Part shown: piece after piece, positions 47,201 to 57,452 of the stretch | Layout: the number at the start of each line of letters is the position of its first letter | Numbering within the stretch: position 1 is the stretch's first letter | Origin: Carallia brachiata | Taxonomy: Eukaryota > Streptophyta > Magnoliopsida > Malpighiales > Rhizophoraceae | Length of the DNA stretch: 64,000 bases | NCBI GenBank assembly: GCA_021464245.1 | Contig: JADCRB010000036.1 | Location: 6,062,372-6,126,371, forward strand | Direction of reading: 5' to 3' | Position numbers and translations under genes: made by a program | The notes under the pieces: model-generated | Seen by the model: only the letters and a program-made list of their open reading frames with translations | Told to the model about the DNA's origin: nothing | The model's database searches: none

Positions 47201-47772
47201 GCAAGATTAGACTACCAAATCATTGAAACCCAAATGTCCATAATTACATCCCTTCCTATCGCAACTATTGCAACTATTATATTAAGTTGTTGCAACCTGT
47301 TCTAGCATTTTTATAGACTTGTTTAGCAATTAGCAGATTTGGTTGACTGAAATTTACCGTGGTTTCTTGCACATTAATTCAAAGCCTTTATGAATAGTCT
47401 TAAATTTAACACAATGGTCTTATTTTCACAAAGCCCACCCATTACTCTATATTCAACTTGTAAAGCAAATTCTGGGTGTAAATTGTTCGTTCTTGCGTAA
47501 TCCACTATTGATACAACTGGTGGTTTTGCATTGTTTATTGTGCTGATTCGGATTGTTGATTCACGGTTAAATTTTGAAATTCTGATCGAATGTAAAAAAT
47601 TTTGGTCTCGACGTCAGCTTTGCCGTGTGACTAACACCGTTCTTAATTTGTATTTAGTCTAATGTTCCTTTCCTCATCATAGTTGCGTATTTGTCGCCTA
47701 GTTTGCATGCTGGCTTATTTATCCGTTTATGTGTGCATTATGAATAAAACCTTGCGGTCTGGTAGCAGAGTC
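44251..47772. other. Divergent spacer between the Gag-like gene (-) and the fluoride exporter gene (+)
   Basis: Next to the Gag-like gene, 44400-44530 holds several GGGCC/TGGGCC motifs (TCP-type sites in plant promoters). 44620-44780 resembles a tRNA-derived SINE, with GAGTTTGAATTCT as B-box and ATCAAGTAGTCC before an A-rich end. 44790-45480 is AT-rich. A change to a CT-rich stretch at 45590-45760 (CTCTCTCTTTCTCTGTCTCC) looks like a promoter and 5' leader, probably a noncoding first exon of the exporter gene spliced over an intron. No other gene is supported. Confidence 0.45.
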
Positions 47773-50700
47773 ATGGAGCGTGGCAGTACAGAGCATGAAC
47801 CAAGTAGATCTAGATCATTTGGTTGCATAAGCAATGCAGAATCTTCACGTAGAGCACGTTCTCTAAGTCTACTACAAATTTCTCCGTTTCAGTTAGATGA
47901 TGATGATGTGGAATGTGAGAATGTTTCAGAGGTAGGTGATATTGGAGATAGGGCCCTTTGCATTGACAAGCACAGTGATGGTGGAGGGATCAGATTTTCC
48001 TCTGGGAATGCATTTGATAACAGTGGAGGCTTTCCTATTCCGACGGATGACTTGCTACAATCATATGGATTCAGAGCTACTGAGTCCAATGATCCTTTTA
48101 CATCTCCGGTTTCACCATTGCCAGAAGAAATAATTTCACCCTTTCCAATGATGCTATGGTTCACCCCAAGGGAAAAACCGAAGTAAGCTCTCAATCAAAC
48201 ACTGAAAATGGACTTTTGTCATGTGGATTTAATAAAAACTTTGTAAATAAAACATTTTTTTTGGCTTAATGTTGTTCGGATTATGCGATTAGCTGGTTTT
48301 TTTTCCTGCTTCTATGGACAGGAGAAGGAAGAAGGTTTGGCATTGCCACCATTATCAGACTACGTATCATGCCTTGTTTATTTAGCTGCTTTTGGGATTT
48401 TTGGGGTATTGCCCTTAACTTTCTTCTTAGCAATTTTATAACTTTAATTCTGTTGCAAGTAAACACTTTATTTAGTTTGAACAACTGTGTTTTTCTGTTC
48501 ATCTACTTACACTATATTTTGATAAAATTTTTGAGAGAAAGGAAAGTGAAGGCGATGAAAGTGGAGGAGAGGATCATTAGAGGAGTAGAATATTTTCTAT
48601 CATCCCTTATGTTTGAAAGGAGAGATAGGAGAGAGAAAAATTATAAATTCTTTTTTTAGAAAGGATGAAAAGTGGGGGAGACGAATATAAAATGTGTTGA
48701 AATAACAATTTTATTTCATAATAAATTCTACTAAAATATTTTATTTAGATAAAATTATAATTTTTAAATTATGTAAGGGGTAATTGAGTTATTTAATAAA
48801 TTTAGTAGGAAAGCTAACAACTTTTTTCTCATTTTTTAGATGATTAGTTTTGGTGGAGTACGAAGGATTAGGGAAATTAAAACTTTACTCTCCCCACTTT
48901 TCAAACATTTTTCAAACATAACAATTTACCTTAATCATCTTATTTTTTCTCTCTCTCCCCACTTTCCTCCCTCTCAAACAGCAGTATTAGTGTTTAATCT
49001 GATATTTGTTTGATAACTTTTTTCCTTTTCTTTATTTTACTTTTTATTGGGGGAGGGGAAATCAGGTTTGCATATGTTAATCCACAAACACCAGAGTTTG
49101 ACAAGCCATAATCTACAGGTTATGACAAGATACTTACTACAGAAGCTCCCGGGCATTATTGGTCTGACAAGTGATTACTCTCCGCTGTACCTCGATCTTC
49201 CTTCTAACATGGTTTCTCTCTCTCTCTCCCTCTCTCTCGCATGCAAGCACACACATGTTCATGAACATTGATGGGTAGAGTTAACCTTTTTTAATTCATC
49301 GATATTTGAAGCATTAATGTATCCTGTTCTTGTAGTATTCAACCTTTTAAAGATGGCTGGATTGCCTTCGCTCTTGTGCAAACGCAACCACTGGTGGTTT
49401 CATTTAAATTCTATGTGTGTGTGTTTTACAGAATTCCTTCAGGATACCGTGAAATTTATTTGTTATTCAACAGTCTGGAAATAAGATATTGATTAATCAA
49501 ACAACCGTGCAATTTTTGGTTTTTAACAGTTACTACAAATTTGGTCCAGGAATCCCATTAATTGACCTGAAAAATTGTTGGAAGCTAAGAAATATATTTA
49601 CGTAATAATTTGATGGAAAAGTCATCGTTGGTCATTGTTTTTTTTGTGAATGAATCTGGCGAACATGAAATTGAATTTCATAGACTCCGAATCCAATGCT
49701 GTTGACTTTCAAATGCGTGATTTCAACCTTCCTAGAATCTGATGAAACTTGGTCCCTCACTTTTCTGCTGTCACTTTGTCATAATTTTTGTTATATTTTG
49801 TGACGTGAGTCGTTACGGATAAGAGAGTGTTAGTCTAAATTTATTTTAAATTCATTTTATGAGTTCGTTGTCTTGTTAAAATGATTTAAGTCAGTTTAAC
49901 CAACTTACCCTTAACTTATAAATCCTTTCTTTTTTTATTTGTCCCATCGATGTGGGACAACCACATTCTAACACTCCCATTCAAATGTAATTGGGATTTT
50001 TGACAGGCAGTTAATTCTTCTCCAATCATTACGGGTTTTAACAGGAGGTCACCGTCTCAAATACCCACTCAAGATCTTTTTTTAGGTTATTAAACCCGCC
50101 CAAATAGACTCGGGTTCTGATACCATACTAAGGGTATTTGAGACAACGAACACATAAAATGAATTTGAAATAAATTTGGACTAACACTCTCCTACTCATA
50201 ATGAATCCCGCCACAAAATATAACAATTTTTCCCAATAATTGTTATAATGATTACTTTTCTTTCATGTTAATTGGATGCATACTCTGTTAGGTTGGTTCT
50301 TTCTTGATGGGATGGTTGGGTGTTGTTTTCAAAGGAGATATATCAAGGGTGTCTGGTCATTTGGCGATTGGATTGACAACGGGTTATTTGGGAAGCCTCA
50401 CAACATTCAGCGGTTGGAATCAGAAGATGCTCGATCTCGTCGTTGATGGCCGCTGGGTGCTTTCCTTGAGTGGTTTTTTGATAGGTAATGTGGTTCTGCG
50501 GGATATATGTGCAGTGCTAAGTGTTCCGCATGAACGTTCATGATAACCTTCTGTCATGCATGTTGCCTAAATGTGAAATTAGCGCTTTCGCATCATGTCT
50601 TTGCAGGCTTGTTCCTTACTGCCTATTCGATTATATTTGGTGTTAGAACTGCCGAACACTTCAAGTTGCTTGTTGAACGGCTAAATAGAACTAAAACTGG

Positions 50701-51564
50701 CAGCACCTGGAAGGTGGACAACTGTAAGCGTCATTTGGCTGTCATGGTGGTGTTGATTCTGATTCTGGGCATTCTGTGGAGTATATGCGGGATATTGCTA
50801 AAGAAGAACTTGAGAAGTGATGCCGGTGGGGCTGAGCTGTGGCTGGCTTGCCTAGTTGCAGCTCCAGGGGTGTGGATTAGGTGGTTCCTAGCACGACTAA
50901 ATGGACGTGGACTGGGGAAGGCGGGGCATCTCAAATGGTTCCCATTTGGTACTTTCATTGCCAATGTCTCTGCCGCTTGCATCACGGCAGCATTGGCTAC
51001 ATTGAAGAAAGTTGTAAGTTATCCAAAATCTTAGTTCCCTCTTTCAGTTTTGTCTCTTGTTCTATAACTTTGACACATGAGAACATTCGGGTAAATGAAC
51101 TTGCATAGGCATCCTTTATTTTTAACATCCATCTTATTGTCTTTGCTCTATCTTGAGCCTCAGCGAAGGTTACCGTGCATTATTCATTTTAAAGAGCCGA
51201 ATTCTGTGATAAAATATGATATGCATTTCACATCACTGCCTTTCCAAAATTTTAATGGCATGGGATCCGTGTGTTGGTGCAGATGAATACTGAGACATGC
51301 ACAATCATTTCGACAGGCTTGCAGTTTGGATTTTCGGGTTGTTTGAGTACTGTTTCAACATTCATTGCTGAGTATCATGCAATGGAGAACAGCAGCAAAA
51401 GTTGGAGGGCTTATGTGTATGCCTTAGCATCAATAACTGTTTCGCTAGTCCTGGGGATCCTCATTTATTGTGTGCCCGTGTGGACAGGGGATAAAGGACT
51501 CTCTGCATCCTCAATTTTTTTTTTTATTCTAACGTGGCGAAGTATTGCAACATGGAAGATTTGA
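47773..51564 (+). CDS. FEX: Fluoride exporter, two-domain CrcB/FEX family (one-base frameshift in exon 1)
   Basis: Exons: 47773-48182, 48322-48405, 49119-49211, 50292-50484, 50607-51013, 51283-51564. The N-terminal exon is a serine-rich soluble region. Exons 2-6 encode two fused CrcB domains, as in eukaryotic FEX fluoride channels of the plasma membrane. Domain 1 has TRYLLQKLPG, DLPSNMVGSFLMGW and GSLTTFSGWNQ. Domain 2 has GVWIRWFLARLNGRGLGK, PFGTFIANVSAA and CLSTVSTFIAEY. The paired pore Asn residues and the Thr/Ser tracks are present, and a hydrophilic linker joins the domains. Exon 1 needs 411 nt to stay in frame but has 410. The frame shifts near 48145, so EEIISPFP and the following NDAMVHPKGKTE lie in different frames. 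The copy is therefore either a recent pseudogene or carries a sequence error. Intron 3 contains a foldback element. Only one in-frame ATG (47773) precedes the shift with matching family-like sequence. Confidence 0.8.
49788..50226. mobile_element. Foldback element with about 85-bp terminal inverted repeats in an exporter intron
   Basis: The left arm (49788-49872) and the reverse complement of the right arm (50142-50226) match closely: TTGTTATATTTTGTG, then GAGAGTGTTAGTC, then TTCATTTTATG and GTTCGTTGTC. The interior carries, on the minus strand, TGGTATCAGAACCCGAG, which resembles an initiator-Met tRNA primer-binding site. It also carries a TGTTAG...CTAACA LTR-like block. So it combines foldback ends with TRIM-like parts. 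No coding capacity. Confidence 0.65.
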
Positions 51565-52518
51565 CTTCCATTTCTATTGACCACGGACCACTTTACATAC
51601 AGGCAATTCGACCTGTTTCTCCTAGTCCGGAGTGTGCCTAGAATGTGCGTACTACGCAATTTTAAGAGGCTCCCACATCACAAAGATTGGCCCAGAAGCC
51701 AAGCTTACAGATGAAGATTAAGTCCTGATACACATGTCATCTGCCCCGCATTTCGGAAGCATTTTAGGGTCGACTGCTACCCGCCCTTCTTTGGAAGATC
51801 AGGCACTGGTAACTGTTAAATTTCCTTTGTTTATTTCGGTAATCGGCAAATGAAGATCTGCATTCATTCAGCAAACTCGTACGAGATCAAATCAGGGGAG
51901 TGGTCAGCTTGGTGGTATTGAAACATTCTTGTAGTATCGTAAGAACGATGTAAGAACGATGCTTAAGGGTTCATAATACGATACTGAAAACCTTTATAAT
52001 TCTTGTCATTCATGACCCCCAAACGATGTAAGAACGATGCTTAAGGGTTCATAAAGAATTTGAAATATATTCTTGTTATTATTATTAATCGTAGAGACCA
52101 GAGGGCCTCCTCTTTGGTTATCTCAAATTCTATAGAGGTTTCATCGTTAATATTCCCTTATTATTGGTTCTAGTAAATAGTATCATAAAATGATTCACGA
52201 GAAGTTATCACCTTGAAGAAGATTAAGCTAACAACAGAAGCCAAATTTGTAAGTTCTTTTCTCGTGCATCAGATTATGACACTACATCGTTCTTACACAT
52301 AGTCATAAATCTACGAATTGTCTGAGTAATCTTTCTTAAAAGCCGTTTACATCAAGCCTTACGAAGTCAACTATAACATTCAAGAACAATAAACTATAAA
52401 CAAGTGAAAATATTCTTCATTCTTCGAGTAAAACACACCCTATCTTTGTTGTGATGCGACAAAGACCATTGCATTTCCAACCACACACAGATTCTGAAAA
52501 GCATCAATGCTTCGGAAC
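51565..52518. other. Convergent 3' regions of the exporter (+) and SelK-like (-) genes
   Basis: The stretch holds 3' untranslated DNA of both genes. A direct repeat of 33 bp (51944-51976 and 52022-52054) lies in the exporter's 3' flank. No additional gene is seen. Confidence 0.5.
51944..52054. repeat. Direct repeat of 33 bp
   Basis: AACGATGTAAGAACGATGCT followed by TAAGGGTTCATAA occurs at 51944-51976 and again at 52022-52054, with 78 bp between starts. Each contains an internal near-repeat of GTAAGAACGAT. It is the kind of short repeat left by slippage in a 3' untranslated region. Confidence 0.85.
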
Positions 52519-54347
52519 TTAGCCACAGCAAGAGCCACAGGCAGGTAAGGAACCTGGTAATTAGGATGGGAAACTTCTGATTAGAAAAAATCTAAAAGAA
52601 AAAACAAAACAAAACAAAACCTTGGGGTTATGGCTAACAGAAAACAAAATCAACTTACTGTGGTCAGCCCCACGAACATCATTTAGTCCTCGGACATTAT
52701 CTAGTCCCTGGGGTGGACCTCGTGGGCCAGCACCACGAGGACCACTTCCTGGACCTCCTGGGCCACCATCCCATTTCTTCCTAGATCCAGATCCCTTTCT
52801 GTAGGCATCCGACTTCTCCATCTGAGACATGAACTCACAAAAAGATAATTAGGTCTTTCATAGACTAGTGACAACATACAGGCACCTTGTTGAAGCAAAG
52901 ACACAACGACATTACCGAGAACAAAGTGGCAAAGAACACGCCTATGAAATTGATGATCGCCCAGATGAAATCAGTGATTGTTTTCAGTCGCCATACTGAT
53001 CGTTTGGATTTCACAACACCTGATAAAAAACACAGAATCATATTGATTGTTGGCCATTTCAGCTCATAAAATTCAAAAAGGGTAGAAAGGATATGTTGCG
53101 ATTGTCTTTTTGGTAAATTTGCCCTCATCATGCATTGCCTATTCCAAACAAGCAGTGACAACTAATGGATGCCTCACAATGGCGTCATATGAAACAAGCA
53201 ACTCATATTACACGAACAAGCAAGCAATTTCAGCATATGCTCAATCAGCGGGGGAAAGAAAATGCAGGCATGAAATGAAAGACAGAACAAGAATTCATCA
53301 AATTCACGCAATGGAAAAGGGGTATCAAACAAAAGAGCTTAAGGCATGTGGGCAGTTAGAAGAGAAAACATTGAAGAAAGTTCCAGCACCAAAGATCTTT
53401 AGAACACCAAACTCAGTCCTTATAGAGAAGAAAGAACCAATGGAGACAAGGATAAATGTGTATTAAAGAACGACTGCATCAATTTGAATATAAAATAAAC
53501 CATTGCCAGACTTAAAATGTTTATAGTCAAATACTAGATTAGAAAGCTACGACGATGCAACAAAGAATACCATTACTTTTAGAGAATAATTCTTCATAAA
53601 GTGATGATGTACTACAACAACTAAATTCTCAAGAAGCCAGACGAATAGCACCACAATACAAAAGGGGCAGACACAAGGATGATGAATAGAAACTTCACCT
53701 CGAAAGGGACATAAAAACATGGATAAACGAAGAAGAGAAACCTACTAACAAAAATTTTATGCACATTATTCACAATCAAAGCAGCAACAAAAAGAAAGAA
53801 GAATTCCAGACCATAGATTTTCTCAATAACCCCATCAATTGGTATGATTAGCCCACATTGCTGGTGCTCACGCTTCATAAAACGAAAGAATGGCTTTGGG
53901 AATTAAAAATTATGACTAATCCTAATTACTTCAAATCCAACTCCATCAAAGGAGCAGTGTAGAATTTAACAAACAGACTGCGCACCACGACATGCTTTCA
54001 TCGATCACGCAAGTCAACTTAAAGCCCAAAAACGTAAACATGACCAAATCAAGAAACATTTAAAAAAAAAAAAAAAACCCTTATGCGCTCTGCTTTCAGT
54101 TCAAAGCAAGATAATCTACTCTACCATTTCATCGATTGATTCATCCATACACTATGGCGACACCCACGCGATTTATATATATATTATATAAACGGAAGAT
54201 GGCAAACCGTAAAAGATTGAATCTTCGTGGATCATACTAATCCCAATAAATGCGAGATCACAACGGCGCAAAGATTTAATTCAAAAGTTTCCAATGAAAA
54301 TTTTGAGAAAGAGGTGATTTCTCTTAACCTCGCTCGACGTAAGCCAT
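52519..54347 (-). CDS. Selenoprotein K-like small glycine-rich membrane protein, cysteine form
   Basis: Four minus-strand exons join to 106 residues: 54329-54347, 52916-53019, 52659-52821, 52519-52553. Exon 1 encodes only MAYVERG up to a split codon. Exon 2 encodes VVKSKRSVWRLKTITDF and the single membrane segment WAIINFIGVFFATLF (about 25-40). Exon 3 encodes the Lys/Arg- and Gly/Pro-rich tail (RKKWDGGPGGPGSGPRG and RGPPQGLDNVRG). Exon 4 ends SSLPACGSCCG, with Cys at the position of the selenocysteine of animal SelK. Animal SelK is an ER membrane protein linked to ER-associated degradation and palmitoylation; plant function is largely unstudied. All splice sites are GT-AG. Intron 1 is about 1.3 kb (53020-54328) and holds nothing I can name. 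Confidence 0.9.
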
Positions 54348-55496
54348 GGGAACTGGATTCCGATTTCGAAGGTCTTCTCGAGTCTTCTTCTTCTTCTTCC
54401 CAAATTCTTCTTCCCAATTCTCAGAGCTCGGGCTTTTTTAAATTATACTTTTTTTTTTCTTTTTATTTCCTCAGAAGCATCGACGGTGAAGTTGGCGTAC
54501 CTGCGACGGTGATTACGTCTTCCTTTGATTTTCATTGGTTAGAGGCTTAGAGCTGAGTGGCCTGCAAAGTGCACGTGTCATAATTTCATTTCTTGAGCCG
54601 AATTTGGGTTACACTTGGCCCGTTTAGAATAGTCAGGCCCAATCTGCAAAAATCCAGAGACCGGTACCGCGGTACCTCTCGTATTTTTTTTTCGACGTTA
54701 ATTTTTCCTATGTTTTCATGTTCCGAGAATATATGTCCTAATAATTGTTTGTAATGCTTTGTAATTTGTATAATTATAATGATAAAATATAAGATGAGAG
54801 GAATGGTAATTTGTTTATTACACATTTTATTAACATAAGTATAAAAAATTTCAAATTTATTATATTATAGACATCTCTTCGGATGATTTTTTGGGACTTA
54901 TATTCAGGTTGCGCTCTCTCTTAAAGCACTTTTTTTTTTCGGCGAAGACAGAAGCATTAGATATATGTCGGATAACCAGAAAAACAATATTCATGGCCCA
55001 AAGGGGGAAAAAAAAAGTTAATGGGACATGTACAAGAACAAAATACATCAACCGAAAAACGGCCAAATGCCGAAATTTATAAATAAAATAATTCTCCTGT
55101 TACATGCCCAGAAAATGTTTTAAAGATTCACAATTGTTGGACGGTTAAAGGAATTTCGACGCAGAATTAGGAAAGAAAACTAAGGGAAAAGCATTAATAT
55201 AACAAAACTCAAAAGTACATAATTTTCAATAAATCGGGAAGCTTCGAAAGCATAATTATATATATTAGAGTCCAGTTAGGTAGACGGGATTAGGTGGACG
55301 GAAAATATATCGAAATTTTTTTGTGTGCAACCAGGTAGTTTATTTGTGCAACCAGACGCTTAATTTTTATAACAAAAAAATAGATAAAAAAATATTTCAA
55401 AATTTGTTGCAATAATTCAATGTATAGTTGCACAAAAAAATTTCCGCGTCTATTTTTCGTCTACCAAATCCCGTCCCCCTATATTTTTCCTATATA
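54348..55496. other. Spacer between the SelK-like and HIPP-like genes
   Basis: 54348-54700 is the likely promoter of the SelK-like gene. It has CTTCTTCTTCTTC runs near 54386-54412, a GTGCACGTGTC G-box near 54568 and GGCCC motifs (54618, 54637). 54700-55270 is AT-rich. A MITE-like inverted repeat lies at 55277-55481. No gene is supported. Confidence 0.5.
55277..55481. mobile_element. MITE-like inverted repeat next to the HIPP-like gene
   Basis: The left arm reads TAGGTAGACGGGATTAGGTG. The right arm, reverse-complemented, reads GGGGGACGGGATTTGGTAGA. Inner TTTTTTTGTGYGCAAC and TTTTTTTGTGCAAC stretches also pair. It is about 205 bp and ends about 15 bases from the stop codon of the HIPP-like gene. 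The inner motif is shared with 34444-34618. Confidence 0.65.
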
Positions 55497-56063
55497 TTAT
55501 ATATATACTCTCATTATAAAACAACCGTGACGATTCTCGTCGCTGAATGTAGCGTCAATTTGGTGGCCAAAAATGGAGGAATGCTGAGGATGACCGTAAT
55601 AAGCATAATTATTGCTATCATCATATCCATGGTTGTAGTAATTGTAAGACGATGAAGGTTGTGGAGCATAGTATGTTATGAAACCGTTAATTTGGTGACA
55701 ATTGTAATAGTGATTGGTGTGGTCGTAATGTTTTGGATTATAAGGCAATAGCCAGAGTTCAGTCCTCCGACTTGTCTTGCGTACAATTTCGAGAACTTGT
55801 TTTTGGTCGGCACATTTTGTGACTGTAACTTTCTGCATGTTCATATCTATGTCAATGTCGTCTATTCCTACGTATAAATGCAAAACCTTACTTGAAAGAA
55901 AAAAAAAAAAAGGAAACCACACTTGAAAAAAAAAAGGAGGGAAATAAGAGTAATTGATGGAGGAAGAGCCCAAAAAATAGAGCACAACACAACTACCTTT
56001 GAGTTTTTTAAGAGCATGCTTAACCTTACTTTCACATCCAGGGCGGTCCATATGAACCCTCAT
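55497..56063 (-). CDS. Heavy-metal-associated isoprenylated plant protein (HIPP)-like, damaged metal site and masked CaaX
   Basis: Exons 55997-56063 and 55497-55867 join to 145 residues. The start fits the HIPP HMA domain (MRVHMDRPGCESKVKHALKK, then GIDDIDIDMNMQKVTVTKCA). The metal motif M-x-C-x-x-C is changed: MDRPGC has Arg at the first cysteine position. A Tyr/Asn/His-rich region follows (HYDHTNHYYNCHQ), then SDENRHGCFIM, which in HIPPs would be the farnesylated C-terminus. Here the next codon is AGA rather than TGA, and four more residues (RVYI) follow before TAA. Prenylation needs a free CaaX end, so membrane anchoring should be lost. HIPPs usually have a short first exon before this one, which I could not find. 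It may be a decaying copy. Confidence 0.75.
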   Translation of the reverse strand: MRVHMDRPGCESKVKHALKKLKGSCVVLYFLGSSSINYSYFPPFFFQVWFPFFFFLSSKVLHLYVGIDDIDIDMNMQKVTVTKCADQKQVLEIVRKTSRRTELWLLPYNPKHYDHTNHYYNCHQINGFITYYAPQPSSSYNYYNHGYDDSNNYAYYGHPQHSSIFGHQIDATFSDENRHGCFIMRVYI

Positions 56064-57237
56064 TTTTGTGATCTAAATGTGCACAAATAGGGGATTAAAT
56101 TCAATAGAATAAAGATAAACATTACGAAAAATTATTCATGAAATTTTACGAAAAATTTTTAAGTTTTAACATAATACTAAATCTAATTAGGATTTAGTTT
56201 TAAAAAACAAAATAAAATAACAAAAATTCTTTATCACATCAACAAAAAAAAACCAAATCATAAAAAAACTTTTATACTATATGTCACTACTCAATTCAAA
56301 TTATTGAATTATTGTTCTTTCCTAATAAATTTCGGGAGAAAAAGAAAAAGGTATTGGGGTTATGAATTTAAGACTCCATTTGTGCTCGTCTGATCTACCA
56401 TGTACTTAAGTACATGATTATGGCTGATGACCAATTTTAAAAGTGTAATAAACTAAAAGTGAAAACCATAAATGAGAGGGGAAAAAAACACAAATCTATT
56501 ATTAGATAAAAGGTGTATGCTTATCGTCATTTTTCTTGCTCAAAAAAATGTTAGGAGAATTAATCCGTATAATTAGTGTTCCTCTATCCAACTTTCGTAG
56601 TCTGAGCATATATGATTTATAACACAGATTCCAAGGGGTATATATATACCAGTAGTCTTGTGCAGATGGAAGGCCTAAAGCCTTTTTATAAGTTTCTTCC
56701 ACTTCAATTTATTCTACTTTAATTTCTTTTAATTTGTTAGGAATTTTATGCCTGCCTACAAATATTTCTAGTTGACCTACTTTTTTATGTCTTGAAGTTC
56801 AAAACTCGGAGAACATGAAGGAAAGGCAACAACCCAATGGCATTTACTTTGCAAGTTTGGATGGAGCCCCAAATGGGAGAAAAATTAGAAACTTGCCACA
56901 TAATATAGACTATTTATATTATTGTCATTTTTTTTTTAAAGAAAAGTGAGTAAAATTATAATTTTTTTTTATTTCAACCATGCTTCTTGCATGGCTTGCA
57001 CATGGATTTGTAGATTAGACGGCTTAATATATATATTGAATGTATTAAACATGGATTTTTATCTTTTGTCTATCATATTAACATTTAGCCTCACATATTA
57101 AATTCTCATTAATATGCAGGATTTAGAGCCTGAACAATGTCTCTAATAATTTTTCGTGTAATAATACTTATAGGTGGTCATTGACTTTGTTGAGCAAACA
57201 AAAGCCGCTTATGGACTAGTTATATATCTTTTTGTTT

Positions 57238-57452
57238 TTTTTTTTCAATATAATGAAAAAACAGGGTTGACATTCCACAAATCCGTCAGAGAGAATTGAA
57301 ATGAACACATCGTACGGTGAGTTAAGTCGCTACACTGAATCTGTAAAATCAAACGTAAAATTAATTTTACTGAACGCTTTGATAAAAATTTAAACCCATG
57401 ATTCCATGATAAAAATGAATCTTTTAACTATTAGACCACAATCATCAGTAGT
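57238..57452 (-). mobile_element. SINE-like element
   Basis: On the minus strand the block starts TGTGGTCTAATAGTT (A-box-like), has GGGTTTAAATTTT (B-box-like) about 45 bases later, and ends in an A-rich tail (plus-strand T run near 57238-57245). Target duplications were not found. Confidence 0.45.

Noticed and set aside
53110..53466. 118-codon plus-strand frame
   Set aside because: It lies inside intron 1 of the SelK-like gene, is Lys-rich and has no family resemblance.
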